Assembly: GCA_015657535.1 (NCBI GenBank)
Contig: JADHZB010001839.1
Coordinates: forward strand, 1-57,815
Source of the DNA: Nephromyces sp. MM_2019
Lineage: Eukaryota > Apicomplexa > Aconoidasida > Nephromycida
Direction: 5' to 3'
Length of the DNA stretch: 57,815 nucleotides
Positions 1-12,403 of the stretch are shown here, in pieces. Positions within the stretch are counted from its first letter, which is position 1; each line of letters begins with the position of its first letter. The position numbers were made by a program, and so were the translations under genes. The notes under the pieces were generated by a model. It did no database searches, was not told the DNA's origin, and saw only the letters and a program-made list of their open reading frames with translations.

Positions 1-59
1 TCGGCCTTCACTCGCGGTGAGGAGTACTTCTCATGTCGCTCTTCCCTGGTATACTCCGA

Positions 60-660
60 CAATTTTATGGGCTTATTCGAGTGTGGGGGAGGATTGTAAA
101 ACATTCTGAATTTGCTAAGCGTATGAAGCAACGAATTAGAAGATTTTGGGGGGTGGTGAACTGTGGGGAGAGCTTATATATATTAGGGCAAAAATTTGTA
201 ATTTAGAAGAAATTTTTGAGGATTTTCAAAAAATATCTCACAAGCAAATTAGTTGGTAAAGATTAAAGAAAATGTAGCGCAATGTAAAAATAAAGCAGAT
301 GTGTCTATTTAATAAAAAGTTTGGATGAACGGGGTCGCCACTGGAAGAAGAACTTATAAATGTGAGAAGAAGAATTCGACTAATTAAAAAAAAAATTTTA
401 AAGTTTGAAAACTTTTTTTTTTTTGGGGGGGGGGTGGAAGTTGAAGAAAAGAATCATTAAGTGCTTATTGCTTAAGGAGATAGATTAAGTATAGTTATTA
501 ACTAAAGAAGATATTTGGACAGGGAGAACGTCAACTGGAGGAAGATCTTGATTAAGGAAGAAGAAAATTTTAGAAAATTTTGGGGAGGGGTAGGATAAGA
601 TAAAAAGAAAAAAAAATAAGAAGAAGAATAAACAAATTACGTGGGGGTTAAAAATAAAAA
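60..660. repeat. Degenerate purine-rich, G-tract repeat
   Basis: The + strand here is strongly purine-rich and poor in C. Recurrent blocks read roughly as a GAAGAAGAA-rich stretch, then AATTTT, then a run of G; blocks are visible near 60-170, 320-450 and 510-600. A T-run passes directly into a G-run of about ten at 411-434. The copies are too diverged for a clean unit, but spacing is about 190 bases. No reading frame or RNA gene was recognised in positions 1-660. Confidence 0.45.
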
Positions 661-1155
661 TAATAATAACAACTAAGCGCTGCTACCAGTATAACAATTG
701 CCTATCTCGCAATTGTCGCCAGCCCTGCTCGGCTACGGCCTTATGTATTTCTATCGATTGCTTAACCTGGCAATCTTCGTTAAGCCCTTCTCGGCTTATG
801 ATATAATTAAAATAATCAAAAGTTATTGTAAAGTTTCAAAAAGTGTTGAAAGAAAAATATTTTCTCCCTTTTGATTATTAAATCAAAATGATTCAAGTTA
901 TAAGAAAAAACGAACATCGTCGTAAACAAAAAGGGGGAAAGCATAAAATATTCGCATGCAATTATATGTTAAAAAATATTCAAGTATTTGAATAGATTTC
1001 TACACCTATTTCTAAGTTCGCGGTTCAGTATTTCATTTAGATACAGCAATAAAATAAAGCCTATTCTAGATAGGTCGTTTTGCATGCATGCAAAATAAAA
1101 TACGTCAACAATGATGTGCTATGCTTAACAATTATTACAATAATTGTTACACTTG
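661..1155. other. Unannotated AT-rich spacer
   Basis: No gene was recognised. A perfect 12-base palindrome TGCATGCATGCA lies at 1081-1092. A locally more GC-rich patch at 675-790 has repeated CTCGGCT-like words but does not fold convincingly as a tRNA. Confidence 0.4.
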
Positions 1156-1880
1156 TAACTTCGGTAGGTATGAGTTGTAACGAATGTCAAGTAAAAGTTT
1201 GTAAAGCTAACATCGATACAAAAATGTGCGTAACTTGGCGCAGAGATATCGTATGAATCTAATATTTGAAGTAGTAAATATAGTTTTATATTCTACGTTT
1301 GAGTATGCTACTTAAACTATTGTATAGGTCTTTTAAGTAGTGAAAATCTCTTGCTGGCTACATCAAGTCTGTCTAGTTCAGAATCTCTCCACCTTGACCA
1401 TTGCAACAAAACTCTACCTACTTTAGCCACAAGCTAGTTGTGGGTCTGAGTATCATATTAGCTTGATATCAAGGCTAACTTAATAGCCCTATATCATGGT
1501 TATAACTTCGATAGGTATGAGTTGTAATGAATGTCAAGTGAAAGTTTGTAAAAGTAACATTGATACAAAAATGTGCGTAACTTGGCACAGAGATATCGTA
1601 TGAATCTAATATTTAAAAGTAGTAAATATAGTTTTACATTCTACATCTAAGTATGCTACTTAAATTATTGTAACGGTCTTTCGAGTAGTGAAAATCTCTT
1701 GCTGGTTACAAAACGTTTGTAAAAATAACATTGATACAAAAATGTGCATAACTTGGTACAGAGATATCGTGTGAATCTAATATTTGTAGTAGTAAATATA
1801 GTTTTATATTCTACGTCTGAGTATGCTACTTAAACCATTGTATAGGTCTTTTAAGTAGTGAAAATCTTTTGCTGGTTACA
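1156..1880. repeat. Three direct copies of a ~200-bp repeat
   Basis: Copy A is about 1156-1361, copy B about 1502-1709, and copy C about 1710-1880 (missing its first ~45 bases). B and C are directly adjacent; A and B are separated by about 140 bases of other sequence. All share words such as TAGGTATGAGTTGTAA (A and B), ACAGAGATATCGT-like cores, GTAGTAAATATAGTTTTA and a shared end, TTGCTGGxTAC. Divergence is modest, so the duplication is much younger than the array to the right. No open frame is shared by the copies. Confidence 0.85.
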
Positions 1881-2439
1881 ATAATATTAATTTAATAATT
1901 TATTATTGTTTGGGTAATTCATATAATATTTGGGAATTCAAAAATTTTATAAAGATGGGGTGAAAACTTCAATTACTTCGTAGATTATTAAACCTGCTTT
2001 TTGATTTTAAATATTTTTGAATTTTGTTCTAGAACAACACGAGATTCAAATTCAAAAATGGGGGGGAAAACAGATTAATTTTAATGTGGTTTTATCGAAA
2101 TTAATCTTCTAGTGCAATTATTTGGATTCCACTAAATTTTATTGGATCGAATCTATCTTTTCTAAAGATCTAGAATGCGGAAACCACAAAATTCAACCTT
2201 TTTGATTTTGCATTTTTGGCTATGTGAAATTTTTGTAATCAGTGGTCTTTGATAAACTTTTGCTATCTTAAACGATTTGTGGGTATTCATTAATATCTAT
2301 AATCATTTGAACATTGCAAAAATGCTTAATTGGAACGAATGTTACCTTTATAGTATCGCAATTGGCTATTTTCGAATTTTTCAAATTCTATCGAGCATTT
2401 TTGTTTCGAGTTAGAATACTCGCTATATGAATTCGCACA
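1881..2439. other. AT-rich spacer between repeat blocks
   Basis: No gene or clear repeat was recognised between the ~200-bp repeats and the diverged tandem array. Confidence 0.4.
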
Positions 2440-5400
2440 TAAGTCTATAACCGTTATTTATTGCATTTAGGGTTAGCCAATTACATTTTATTAGCATATT
2501 AGCGTCCCAGACGTTTTAAGTGTCCCAGACACTTGTTGAAAATTAACTTTATTAATTTTCATTTCATTCGAGCAATAACAATTCAATACATCCCAGATGT
2601 ATTTCAATCAATAATGATTAATTCATTTAGTCACTTTTATTCCATGAAACTTATTATTTCTTGCATTCAATTGTTTTGCTTATATACTTTCAGTAATTGC
2701 TATCTTTGCAATAGATTTGTGATTTATTTCACAAATTTTCATCATCCCAGATGTTAAATTTTGACATTATTTGAAGTTTGAGCTTCTATCTTTGCTCATT
2801 TAAACTCTATACTCTCCACGCACGCCAATAATGCTACTTTAGGTCATAAATGAATTTATGTTGATTGATTTGCTAACACTCCGCTTCGCTTTCGTCAATA
2901 ATGTTGCTCCATTTCGATTTCGCTTGTCGCAATTAAATATTTTTTTATTCGTCAGACCAAATTTAAATCGTTCCAAGTGATTAAATTAAGCAATTTTGAT
3001 TGCTTTTGTAAGCTCTTTGATAAGTTTAAATGGCATTGAATGCACATTTGCATTCATTCATGACTTTATGGACTCCACACAAGTTCCTTTTCATGATTTA
3101 CCGTTTCAAAAATTCATCATTGTCACAATGTGCTTTAATTATGCCAAATTGTAAAACCCAAATTAAGCATAAGTATATTAAAGTGAATTTGGCCAATTCA
3201 ATAACTATACTTAACGATTTTGTTTGAATTGCCAATATGAATAAAGTGTTTTCAACAATATAAGTGTTTATGGTATTAACACTTTTGGTTTCTTCCATTA
3301 TTTATTTCAGAATCATATATGAGTTCTCAGCTCGGAATTGATAAATTATTCTTCTTATTGGTTGCACTTCAAATGACCTCTAATGATTTCAAGTCAATTA
3401 TACTTTCGCTATAATTGATTTTGGTAACTCCAAATATCTTTTCTCAATCATATGAGACCATTTCTAAATTAATTATACATTCATAAAATTAATTCGCGCA
3501 TCTTTATTTCTTTCAGGGATAAGTCGTCAAATATAAAAGTTGTCTTCCTTTTAATTTAATCGGTTCGAAAAGTGCCTTCTTTTCCTTTCCCCTATTTCCA
3601 TTCAACTTTCTCATTTCATTTAATGTATTTGCAATGAGTAATGTATTGATCCATCGCCATTATTAATTAATATACAACCGTTCTAGATCCATATATTGTG
3701 ACTAGCATCATCTTTAAGATGTATTTAGCATTGCTAGTTCCTCTTTTCGATGTCAGTGCATTGATTTAGCATCCTTATTGTTTCACTAGTCATAAAACAA
3801 TTATTTTAAATATATTTTGCGCTCGATTATAGACTCCACAATTTTTATAAATTGTTTCTCGAGTGCATTGGCAGTGCATTTCGGAATGGTAGATGATGAT
3901 TATGTATTTTTATAAGACCAGAGCATATCACAATGCATTTGTGACTCATTTCACAAAATTTCAAACATCCCAACTGTTAAATTTGGGACACTGTTCGAAC
4001 TTTGAGCTTCTGTATTTGCTCAGTCTCTTTATTTATGTTAATGTCATTGCCTTAGGTTATTGTATGACTTTCTATCAATTCATTCGTCCATATTCCACTT
4101 TTATTTCTTTCATAATGACTTTCCATTTAGGTTTTGCTTATCAAAAATAAATAATCTTATATTTCGTCTAGCGAGATTTTAATAATTTCGAATGATTAAA
4201 TTAGGTAATTTTAATTACTTCTATAATGCCTTTGGCTAATTTATCGAATATCTGCTACATACTTGCACTCATCCGTGATTCCATCCTTTTTGTAAAAGTT
4301 TGTTTTATGTTCATGTACTTTGATAACTGATAATTGACTCGATGCGTTTTAATTATGACAAATAGAAATACTCTGAATACTTATAAACTTATTAAATTGA
4401 ATTTGGTCAACTTTATGACTTTGAGCAACTGCTTTATATGAATTGCTATTGTATTGTGCTATACTCTCAATATTGAGTGTTTTTGGCCTTAAAACACCTT
4501 TAGTTTTCCATACTGTAACTTGGGATTGTAAATGAACTTTGGGCTCAAAGTTTATTTCAAATTATTTCTGTAGTCGCTAATTATGCTACATATGATCCTT
4601 ATTGTTCCGATATCAATTATACTTACTTCATAGTTGGCTTTGGTCAACCTAAGTGTCTTTTACTGACTTCGACTTCACAAAATATTTGTAGTACGGGATA
4701 TTTACTAGTGTGTTTAGAATCGAAATATAACCAATTCAAATTTAACTTGCGATCAGCCTATAAATATTGCCATGAGATCGAAATCTACCTAGCACAAAAA
4801 TAATTAACTTGCAACCGACTGAATTAATATGTAAGTATATCGGCCTAACGGGTTTATAATCATTTGTTTGAACTCGTGTCAGAAGAGTTCTATTATTAAT
4901 AGTTTATATTCAATTTGATACATCTCAACTCTTTGCTCAATATACCATTTTTATAGACTTAATTGAAAAAAGCTTATTTCAAGAGAATAAAAATGGAAGT
5001 CTTGAATATTTCTGAAAACATATATTCGTGTTTCTAGTTGTTTCTGCAAGTAAATATTGTGTTTTAAATATTTTTATTGAATGCGAATAGTGTTAATTCG
5101 AATTGATTCTTAGATTATATAATCTGATCTTTAATCTCGAGTAGCTTTGAATGTCGTTCTAGCACTTGATGCCATTCAACTTGAAAAATCGGAAGAAAAA
5201 ATTCTGATTATTGAATTTGGGTAATCAAAACAATCGTCTTGGTATATTTGTTTATGTTTTAATCTTTTTAGTTGATGGTTTTCCTCTCTTTCATTTTCCT
5301 AAAATCCCAAATTTTCAATTTTGCACTTTCCAACTTTTTGTACTTTTGCGTGTTAACACTTCGCCGATGTTGATTTCATTGGCGAAATTCCTCAATTCGG

Positions 5401-8400
5401 CTACTTTATATGCTTCTATACTATAAATCTCTCTTAATATTAAAACAAACAGAAGATGTGCAATTAATTCTTTCACTACCCTCCTAGCATTCCAATTTTC
5501 TTATTTAACTGATTAATCTATTTTTACTTAATCATTTTGCTATGAGTGTGGGCCACACTATTTATTATCCCGAAGTAAGTCTTATTTAAAAAAGATTTTA
5601 ATCAGAATTAGCAAATTACTCTTTCAAAGTGTTATACGTTTCAGACGTGTGTCCCAGATACTTTACTAAAATTGTTTCATAAGATTTTTATTATAGATGA
5701 TCAATTTCAAATTCTGCATCAAATGTGCTTAATGGCTTATGAATGTTCCAAATATTCACTTCAATGACGAAAAATTCCAAAATTCACTCATTTCGTTGTT
5801 TTTGCTTTCAATTATTTTGTAATTGCTATTATTCTACAGACATTATTTATCTCAGAAGTTTTGCACTTTTGAAGTCTCAGATGATTGATTTTGACATTAT
5901 CTGGGCCTTTGTGATTCCAGTATTTGCCCTATCGATGCATGTGACCTTCATTTTTACATGTGCTGGCTTTAATGTCTGTAAATTGATTATATATTCATTT
6001 GATTTTTTACAATAAATATATCTTGTAGGTAATCAATTGCCATTCTAATTTCATTTGTTAGTATGCATTATTTAAATATGTATATGCTAAATGTCCAGTC
6101 ATTCCAAATGATCTGGTATTATAAAATCATTTGCGTTTGTTATTCAAGTCATTCGATTAATTGATAATTTTTGCATCTTTTAATGAAATTTATATTTTAT
6201 TTGTGCTCATAGTTTTATGTTTGGTGTTCATAAGCCTTATTCCTCGGCTCATGCGATTCATCATTGCGATTACAGTAAATAATTAAATTAATTTGAGTGT
6301 AATTGTATTCTTCTGGTTTGATTCCAGTGCCTCTCCCTTTAAAAAAAAAGGCTTTGTATACCTGGAATAGCTGAATAAGGCACTCCTCATATGGTGAAAA
6401 AATTCCTCATTCCGGTTTTGTATTCATTTGTACCAATTTTGGGATAATGAAGCAACTTTTGTTTCTAAAATTTGTGTTTGCTTTTTATCTGTCTTTTGGG
6501 TAGCAGTGAATAATGTTGAAGACTTATTTGCCTTCTAATTCGCTTTGAATCTATAATGTTCCGTCATTTGTAATTCACTACCTTTGGGTGAATTTTCATA
6601 GGGTTATCTAAGTGTCAATGTCTCTGAAATGGTGACTCTGTCTTATTTTGAATTGCCAATTTTTGAGTATTGGGGGTTCTAATTACCTATTTGACAATTA
6701 TTACTGGATTTAATCACTTCTTTCTGCTGGCCGTTTGGTTTTTAGTATTACCATTAGTTGATAAACAGCTCTTATAGACTATTAAAGCTCACCTAGCACT
6801 CGTTTTTAGGTGTTTTTCATTGCTAAATTTATATTTTTTATATTTCCTGTCCGTGAGTTAATTTAGTATATCTTACAAATTATTTACTGAGAATTAATCA
6901 CTCTCATTGAATTGCGACCGTTGGTTTCTCGAGTGCTTAAAAAGTACATTTCTTATTAGTTGATATTGATAATTAGTTTTGCCCTGGCTAGGGTATTTCA
7001 AGTCTCACACCTAGGGTGATTTCAAATTATTCTTAGTAAAGAGTAGTTGTTTTACAACTAACCCAAGAAATATTTATAGTACAAATAGCGACTTTTACAC
7101 CTGGCTTATAATCTTCAATAAAAAAACTACACACACCTTAATATTAAAAACGCAAAATTCGTCCACGGAGTGTTTATAGAAGTTACAAGTCATATTTAAA
7201 CATCTATATAAACACTTCTGGGCGCAGTTGATGTGTGGAAATATCTTTATTTTCTTTTTCATCAAATCTTTTCCCTTATTCTACTTGAGGTTTGAATAAT
7301 TTTATGAGCATCCAGATTCATTTTATTTCAATTTCAAAGATCAGAATTTATTACCTTTTGATTTAATTTAATAATAATTATTTGAACTTGAGTTAGCCCT
7401 AGTTTTCGTGTAGGAAAATTAGGCAAATCCTTCACAAGCAGGTGAAAGCTTCAATGTTGAAAAAGCAACATCAAATAGGAGAAATTCAAAAGTTTTTCAA
7501 AATAAATTTGTTTCTGACAAATTATAAACAATTTATCAAAGCTAGTCTTTGCATACAATATTGCTCACTCTTGGGCTAAATTAAAGTAACTGAGATAAAA
7601 CAAATCAAAGTTTCAATAGAAAACCAGAATCAACTATTGGTAATTCTATTGGTGTTTGCGTATAAAAATTGCGTTCAAAGTTTTAACTGGAGCGGAGAGT
7701 AGAAATCAAATTGTCGCTAAGATTATAAATACTGTTATTCAGCATTGGTTTAATTTTGAACAACATTCGAGCACATGACTTCCATTATCTCCAAAGACCA
7801 TAGGAAAAGCTTATGATTGTTGAGTTAGGGTTGTCAAAATAATCATCCTAATAAATTTGCTTATGTTTTATTGTTTTGCAATTGACTTTTTTATTTTATT
7901 TATTTTGTAGCATCCCAGTTGTTTGGTTTTTGTCTTTCCAAATATTTTGATTTCTGCCTACGTAATGATTCGGCAATTTGTTCTATAATTAAATCTCCTT
8001 AATTGGGGTATCTAATGAATTCTTCTCTAAGACCAAGATAAAATAACCTTATTAGCTCAGACAATACCCTTTTGGAACTGCATTTTTCTAATTTGATAGA
8101 TTCGTCTACTTTTTCTAAATAAATTTTTTGTGAGTTGTATTGACCGACTTGTCTTCCCAAAATAGGCCTTATTTATTGATTATATCGTTTTGCATTGGCA
8201 AATTACAATTCAAAAGCGTTACAAATTCCAGACGTATTTAAGTTTCCTTGTTACTTTACAAAATTCGTTTAATTCGATTTTCTTTTAACAGAGCAACAAT
8301 GTTTTAATGCATCCCAGTTGTGTTTACTAATTTATGAGTACCCCGAATAAAAATTTCGCCTTGAAATTTCAAAATTTACTCATTCTGATATTTTTGCTCT

Positions 8401-10720
8401 CACTCTGTGTATACTAGCCGGCTGCTGCATGTGTTGCATGCATGTGATAATTAGCACTTGGACATCCTTGATTTATTATAGACACTATTTGGGTACTTTG
8501 GGATTTTAAATCTTTCTAAAACATTGCGTGTGATCTTTATTGTTCCCTATACTAGTTTCAATTGCTGAAATAAACTTGTGAATTTGTTCTCTCATATATA
8601 GTAAGTATAGCCCCTAAAAAATATTATATCTTTCCAAATTCGATTATCCGTTTAAACCGAGTAAATTTATACTTATACATCTCCACTCATATCAAAAGAT
8701 ATAGCATTGTATAATTAATAGCTTTTATGGCTGTTAAACTTTACTTGTTAATTAATTATTGAGTCACTATATCAATTCCAGATCCTACTTTAAATTCTTG
8801 CCATTGTCTTGGGTGTTCTCAGACCATAATTCTTGCCATTTACAATTCCTTATTTCGATCTTGGCTGAATTATGAATTAATTTAGATTTTTAATATACAT
8901 ATACTTTGATCTTGATGTTTTAGACATTTGAAATGGAAACTTGCAGTGATTATTTATTGAAATCTCCATACCGGTAGTATCTCGTTACAAAAGTTCAGTT
9001 CCGTGTCTATGCTTGTTAATTTTGAAATCACGAATCACTATTTGTGATAATGATTATGATTCCCTTTAACTTGAGAGTGTCGTTTGATCACTCTAAGATG
9101 TTTTGAAAGTGATTGGTCTTTCAATTTCAGTTGTTGTAATGTAATTACTTTTTGAAGGTGCTTTTGAAAAAATAATCGTGATGATCATCATAACTTATCT
9201 TGCCGCTAATCCATTTGAGACAAGCAATGTATCGTCAATTCTAATTGTATCCCTTGTGGATAACTAAATTTCAAGTGATTTTACCGACGATATGTCTTGG
9301 AGTAAAAACAGTCTTGCTTTGGGGAAGTCTTTTTTGATTCTTAGGGATTTATAATTCCTCTCCTGGTAGCCACTTTGATGGTTTTCAATAAAAGTTATAG
9401 TTTTTTTGCATTTTGTCTTAAAATCAATAAGTTTATCACTGTTAAAGGGTAAAACCAAAAATTAATTTAGATATTCAAATTTCATGACATAAGTAAACTA
9501 TTAAAATTTAATCATTAATTATAATAGAGTGAATTTTGCGCCCAGGATTTTACATATTATCAAAAAGAGAGTTTGTGGTCCTATATGAATTCAACTCAAC
9601 AGAAAATGTCTTGAAAACCCCTAGTATTTAGAGTTGAAGGAGAGTCTATAATTGATCATTTATGCGTAGTATTCAATAAATCAGCGCTAGCTTGGTAGGG
9701 ACTTTTGTTCTCTTGCAAGCAAAATAAAGCCTTTTAGAAAAAGAAAGATTTGCCTTTTTTTTTATAAAATAGCAAAATTTGACCAAAATCCAATGTTAAA
9801 TGCCTAATATTGTATTCAAGCACATGTGGTGGCTATTAAACTATCGAACATGTAATTGCGAGTAAGAATCGAAGATAAAGTTTAAATCTAAAAGTAATAT
9901 ATCTTATTTTTTAATTTTTGTTGATTTTCGAAAATATTGCTATTAATGCCGATGATTTTTGGAAATCAGGAAAGATTCTTGAAAATCGACTTAGGTCTCC
10001 TTAAAACTTCATCTTCACTTCTTCCCCTTCTTTCTTATCCTACTTTAGATAGTTTTTCTCTTGTCAGTTTTTTGAAATCCTGGATTATCTATTTTCATCA
10101 TTCTGAATTTTCTTCAGATTTGCCTACATAATATCTCCGCAATACTTTATTCGTTGTTAAAGTAAATCAATTTGATGACTCTATAAATTTATGTCTATCT
10201 ATTATTGTTAAGACTAGTACAATTAAGTAATTTATTTAGATTTTACCATTCTAAAATTGCACTTTTCCAACTTTATAGGTTCAACTGATTTTATTTTACC
10301 AATTTATGGTTAGCTAGATTACCCAATTTGGTTACCCTGAACTAGGTCTTATTTATTAATTGTCTCACTGGGAATTAGCAAATTGCTCTTTTATAAGTAT
10401 TATACAGTCCAAAAGTATAAAATTTATCCCCCCTACTTTAAAATAATCGGTTCATTCGGTATATCATCAGAGCTATGTATGATTGAATGTATCCTAAGTG
10501 TGGTTAATAATTTATGATTATTTCAAGTTTACATTTTAATGACGTGAATTTCCTATTTAAACTCTGATAGTTTTTTATTCTAACTCTTCTCGCAATTGCT
10601 ATCTATGTACTCCACGTTTTGTTTTTATTCCATAACTCGTGATTTTGAAGTATTAGATGTTTAATAATGATATAATTTAGGTACTTTGGAATAGAAATTT
10701 TTTCAACAAGTGTGTTAATG
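2440..10720. repeat. Ancient, strongly diverged kilobase-scale tandem array
   Basis: The same ordered set of short similarities recurs. A junction block with 'CTTATTTATT … GCAAATTA … GTTATAC … CAGACG' appears near 2440-2510, 5575-5650, 8155-8225 and 10345-10405. It is followed each time by a 'CATCCCAG' or similar word, then an 'AATTGCTAT' segment and a 'TTGACATTAT' or 'GACACTATTTGGG' segment. Distances between junctions are about 3.1, 2.6 and 2.2 kb. Inside the first unit there is a second duplication of about 1.2 kb (2690-3500 against 3930-4690), best seen in the shared 'GATTAAATTA..AATTTT.ATT' stretch near 2970 and 4190. The + strand is T-rich throughout. The small open frames in it are not conserved between copies, so I annotate no genes. 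Confidence 0.65.
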
Positions 10721-12373
10721 CCTGCAATAGACTTAACCCTTGCTATTTGAAGTCTTTTTAATGAAAAATCCACCTAAATTTTATTTAAAAGCTATTTGAC
10801 GAGACATAACTCAATTATGATAACCATTTAAGGCCCACAAGCTTCGTTAGTTTTAAAAATGTGATAGCAACTTAACTTCTACTATTTCAAAAAAGTGAAC
10901 TAGAAAAAGTTGCTTGACACTTTGAAACGTTTTCTTATGATCCTAATTTCTAATTTTCATATATCACCATAACTTTATGTGATGAAAAGTTGTTTAGTGA
11001 GTTTCCTAAGTCTGCCTAGTCCTGTGCTTTACTTATTTTTATTATGTTTGTTTTGTATATGCTTAAAAAACAATTTTTTAATGCATCAACAAACTATTAT
11101 TAAAAAAACTAAAGTAAAATCCCACAGACAAGTTTGTAACTCGCCCCCTTATGCTTTGATACACCATGCTTTCTAACACATTTAAGTTGCCATCTAGTTG
11201 CTTACTGAGTTCACATCTTGATACTATTTATTCATTCTGAATTGTGCCATGGCAAAAATACTGCTCCGGGCATATAATGCTGATTAGATTAAAAGCATAC
11301 ATCAGGCTGTCCCAGGGTAGATTAATAGAAAAGTATATAATTCTGTAAGCATCATGAGATTTATAAAGCTGGAAGTATATGGTTTAACTTTTGCCTAATG
11401 GATAGAATGAACTCAAATTAATCATTTCGCTACATGCTGGTGATACTTTTGAGCAAATACAGAGATATGTTCTAGACCAGTATTGCATTTGATTTTGCCG
11501 GAAACCTTGTTTGAAAGTGCTTTGGTTATTATTGCCTAACACTATTGAGTGAAGCAGGTAGACGAAGACTTTTATCTTTCTAGCTTTGTTAATTACCAAA
11601 TTATCACTAAAGCTATTGTCACGCTAAGACCCAAAATACTTTTGCCACGTCTATTTCTATGGGCAAGTATTGTTAAGTGTAAAGCTAAATTTTCTGATCT
11701 AAAACAGAAATATTAGCTAATATGAATATATAAAATTAAGGATCTACATTATGTTTAAAAAAATTTTTAGTGAGGCTTTATTCCAAGTTTTATTTTTACC
11801 CAATTTTAATGACAGTAACGTTAGTTAGAGTCTGTTTGTCACTTCACTTTGAAGCGCACAAATTTGTGAAAAATTTGATCAATTTAACGACACATAAAGC
11901 ATGTGGATAATTAATTCTATTCAAATGTTTAAGAATCTTATCTACTTATACTAGGGATAAAATCGTAACTTATAAAGAGAATTTTTTCATAAGCAGTGCA
12001 ATATTTGTCTGCTCGAGAATACGCTGTTGATGTTTAATTACAAATGCATAGCTAGATATACATGTCTGATGGCTCAAATTTTTCGCATAATTTTTTAAGC
12101 ATTATTTTAAAACAAAACCTTTCAATTATCCGACCTAGTGATTTATAACACTAATTGCCGACATAGAATTCTTGCAACACACTGGAAACGAATTATTTTA
12201 AAATAGTATCAGCCTCAATCTTTTAGATCAAAGGTCTAAACAATTGAAATCATGTCATGATAAAACTCGAGGAGTTCAATAAGGCAAGTACATTTCAAAT
12301 TAAATTGTTGACAAAAGCAGAATATAAATCAGAACTTATAATCTTTCACTCAACTGAGGACGTATTATTGTAG
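10721..12373. other. Intergenic region upstream of the helicase
   Basis: AT-rich with no supported gene. A possible splice acceptor (TTATTGTAG at 12365-12373) opens the frame of the first recognised helicase exon, so part of this region may hold an unseen upstream exon or 5' UTR intron of that gene. Confidence 0.4.
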
Positions 12374-12403
12374 GAAGCTAAACATGGTCAAATTAATGAT
12401 AAA

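Noticed and set aside
660..800. GC-richer patch considered as tRNA or rRNA fragment
   Set aside because: No cloverleaf and no rRNA core sequence recognised.
2533..6015. Several small + strand open frames of 60-90 codons rich in Phe, Leu and Ile
   Set aside because: They are chance frames in T-rich DNA, not conserved between copies of the tandem array, with no recognisable protein features.
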